NCBI GenBank assembly: GCA_903864555.1
Contig: CAIPGJ010000751.1
Location: 1 to 6,793, forward strand
From: an uncultured Pseudomonadota bacterium
GTDB taxonomy: Bacteria; Pseudomonadota; Gammaproteobacteria; Burkholderiales; SG8-39
Reading direction: 5' to 3'
Length of the DNA stretch: 6,793 nt
The notes under the pieces are model-generated. The model searched no databases. It saw only the letters and a list, made by a program, of their open reading frames with translations, and had not been told where the DNA came from. Each line of letters opens with the position of its first letter. Position 1 is the first letter of the stretch. The position numbers were made by a program, and so were the translations under genes. This document shows positions 5,613 to 6,793 of the stretch, in pieces.

Positions 5613-5927
5613 GGTTCTTCACCGATTTGCGGGGAAAGGTCTAGTATCTGCGAATCTGTCTGCAGTGCCTACCGAAACAATGGCCTCATATTTGGAAGCA
5701 GGGATAACTCACTACTGTCATCCCCGCGCAGGCGGGGATCCATTTTCTCGGAGGTAGTCAAAATGGATTCCCGCCTGCGCGGGAATGACGCTGGAGATCG
5801 ATGGCTTTCGACAAAGCCTATTCCTGACATGTGCAAAGCAAGGAAAAAGCGCATTTAGGTGGGGCAAAGCTCGCGCGATTGTCAGCTTGGGAGAAATAAT
5901 GCGCTCCCCGCAAATCGGTGAAGAACC
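5613..5927. mobile_element. MITE-like element, 315 bp, 23-bp perfect terminal inverted repeats
   Basis: Bases 5613-5635 (beginning GGTTCTTCACCGATTTGCGG) are exactly repeated in inverted orientation at 5905-5927. The 269 bases between hold no credible transposase. They contain an inverted pair of dRS3-like palindromes (5717-5789) and a further hairpin, GGCTTT-CGAC-AAAGCC (5803-5818). Terminal repeats starting GG-TCTTC recall the ends of ISL3-family insertion sequences, so this may be a non-autonomous derivative of such an element; that link is from memory. An exact target duplication is not seen: the 9 bases outside each end, TTTGTATAT and TTTGACTAG, agree at 6 of 9. Outside the ends, GGCTGCG (5592-5598) and CGCAGCC (5949-5955) may extend the symmetry imperfectly. 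The element lies 39 bases past the molybdopterin oxidoreductase stop and upstream of the oxidoreductase operon, so it may insulate or terminate transcription between them. Confidence 0.65.
5717..5789. repeat. Inverted pair of dRS3-like palindromic repeats
   Basis: Two 30-base arms, 5717-5746 and 5760-5789, are inverted copies separated by 13 bases. Each arm itself contains a 20-base hairpin: ATCCCCGC-GCAG-GCGGGGAT (5720-5739) and ATTCCCGC-CTGC-GCGGGAAT (5767-5786). The right one fits exactly the ATTCCC-N8-GGGAAT pattern known in Neisseria as dRS3, a widespread intergenic repeat and integration target; the left is a variant. The two arms differ at only two positions, and these form one base pair in the hairpin (T-A against C-G), so pairing is kept in both. 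Such repeats are the source of common spurious peptides such as VIPAQAGIH, seen here on the minus strand. Confidence 0.8.
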
Positions 5928-5966
5928 TTTGACTAGGGGGTTAACACCCGCAGCCTTGCGCAAACA

Positions 5967-6793
5967 TCAACTCACCCGCCGTATCCACACCGCCGTGTCA
6001 TGGAACACCGCGCCGCCATTGGGCCAGCCGGGCTCGGCGCTGGTGATGGCATTGATGCCGATGCCCTTGTCGAAGTGGCGGTTGGGCCAGATGCCTTCGA
6101 CCACGGCGACGTTTCGCTGCTGTCCGGCCTGTGGCTGCACGTGCACGGTCACCTCGCCGCGCTCGTTGCCGATGCCTACGCGGTCGCCTTCGGCCACGCC
6201 GAGCGCCGCGCAGGCCTCCGGGTGCAGCAGCACCGTGGGGCGCTGCTCGCGCTTGAGCGAGCCCGGTGTCTCGGTGAAGGTGGTGTTGAGGAAGGTGCGC
6301 GCGGGCGCAGTCACCAGGCGAAAGGGTTTTGCTTCAGTGGCATGCTCGATCACGTCCTGATGGTCGGGCAGCTCGGGCATTTCCTGCCAGCGTCCGCCGA
6401 AGCGCTGCCAGTCGGCGCGGAAGTGGAATTTGCGATCCGCCGTGTCGAAGCCGTCGAGGAAGTGCATGGTCTCGAAGGGCGGGGCGAAGTCCTGGCCGCC
6501 GGCCTCGAGGTTGCGCTGCGCGTCCCACATGCCCGACTGGCGCAGCGTGGCTTCCATGATGTCCCAGGCGCTCATGTCGAAGCCGGGGTGCTGTGCGCCC
6601 AGACGATGCGCGAGCTCGCAGATCACGGCGTGGTTCTCGCGCGCTTCGCCTGGCGGTTCGATGAGTTTTTTCGCCACCTGGAATGTGGTGTGGCCGCTGG
6701 CGGTGTAGAAGTCGTCGTGCTCGAGGAAGGTGGTGGCCGGCAGCACGATGTCGGCAAAGGCCGCCGTCTCGGTCATGAACTGCTCGTGCACGC
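5967..6793 (-). CDS. Molybdopterin-dependent oxidoreductase, C-terminal part
   Basis: About 275 residues are visible; the N-terminus lies beyond the window's right edge, so the apparent GTG near 6791 is internal. The visible part starts in the molybdopterin-binding core with FMTETAAFADIVLPATTFLE, a hallmark of the DMSO reductase superfamily (formate dehydrogenase, nitrate reductase and related catalytic subunits), followed by HDDFYTASGHTTFQVAKKLI. The C-terminal molydopterin-dinucleotide-binding domain begins around FRLVTAPARTFLNTTF and includes LLHPEACAALGVAEGDRVGI with the ending GGAVFHDTAVWIRR. This domain forms a beta-barrel that contacts the bis-MGD cofactor. The Fe-S cluster and active-site ligand regions are not in view, so the substrate (formate, nitrate or other) cannot be assigned, nor can cytoplasmic or Tat export. 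The stop is TGA at 5969-5967. GC content and codon use are higher here than in the repeat block that follows. Confidence 0.9.
   Translation of the reverse strand, partial: VHEQFMTETAAFADIVLPATTFLEHDDFYTASGHTTFQVAKKLIEPPGEARENHAVICELAHRLGAQHPGFDMSAWDIMEATLRQSGMWDAQRNLEAGGQDFAPPFETMHFLDGFDTADRKFHFRADWQRFGGRWQEMPELPDHQDVIEHATEAKPFRLVTAPARTFLNTTFTETPGSLKREQRPTVLLHPEACAALGVAEGDRVGIGNERGEVTVHVQPQAGQQRNVAVVEGIWPNRHFDKGIGINAITSAEPGWPNGGAVFHDTAVWIRRVS

Noticed and set aside
5717..5789. CRISPR-like repeat reading of the palindrome pair
   Set aside because: There are only two copies, in inverted orientation with a 13-base gap, so it is a palindromic intergenic repeat rather than an array.
5523..5858. 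Plus-strand 111-residue frame, with companions at 5566-5757, 5669-5854 and 5718-5963, across the repeat block
   Set aside because: The translations contain the known spurious peptides of palindromic intergenic repeats (SPRRRGS, MDSRLRGND, VIPAQAGIH) and cross inverted repeats. No protein family is seen.
5785..6360. Plus-strand 191-residue frame overlapping the molybdopterin oxidoreductase end
   Set aside because: It is mostly antisense to the oxidoreductase and begins inside the repeat element. Its low-complexity Ser/Pro/Cys composition is typical of a GC-rich shadow frame.

Overview
The window is GC-rich chromosomal DNA, most likely from a betaproteobacterium of the order Burkholderiales. 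That placement is inference. It rests on two orphan Bug-type (tripartite tricarboxylate transporter, TTT) periplasmic receptors, an MmgE/PrpD gene beside one of them, and the general codon and base composition. Five protein genes are clear, plus one C-terminal gene fragment, one pseudogene remnant and a block of nested repeats.

Left part (1-489): the last codons of a thiolase on the + strand, a rho-independent-type hairpin, an AT-rich islet of small dyads, and a minus-strand stretch (about 332-451) that reads like the C-terminus of the ABC_sub_bind family of substrate-binding proteins. No intact gene surrounds that stretch.

Middle part (490-4407): an MmgE/PrpD-family gene (minus strand) is divergent from a Bug receptor gene (plus strand) across a 249-bp shared regulatory region. 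A second Bug receptor (minus strand) converges on the first. It is the distal gene of a probable two-gene operon whose first gene is a zinc-independent quinone-oxidoreductase-like MDR protein (4474-5448). Neither receptor has TctA/TctB membrane genes nearby, as is usual for Bug proteins. A reasonable inference is that each receptor captures a carboxylate that feeds, or signals for, the enzyme encoded beside it, but the substrates cannot be read from sequence.

Right part (5449-6793): about 520 bp without a conventional gene holds a possible short upstream ORF overlapping the quinone-oxidoreductase start, an operator-like dyad, and a 315-bp MITE-like element with perfect 23-bp terminal inverted repeats. 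Inside that element sits an inverted pair of 30-bp palindromic repeats of the dRS3 type (ATTCCC-N8-GGGAAT). The window ends in the C-terminal part of a molybdopterin oxidoreductase on the minus strand.

No CRISPR array, tRNA, rRNA or obvious defence system was seen. The most unusual items are the nested repeat element, the ABC_sub_bind relic, and the conflict between a strong ribosome binding site and an overlong signal-peptide region in the second Bug receptor.
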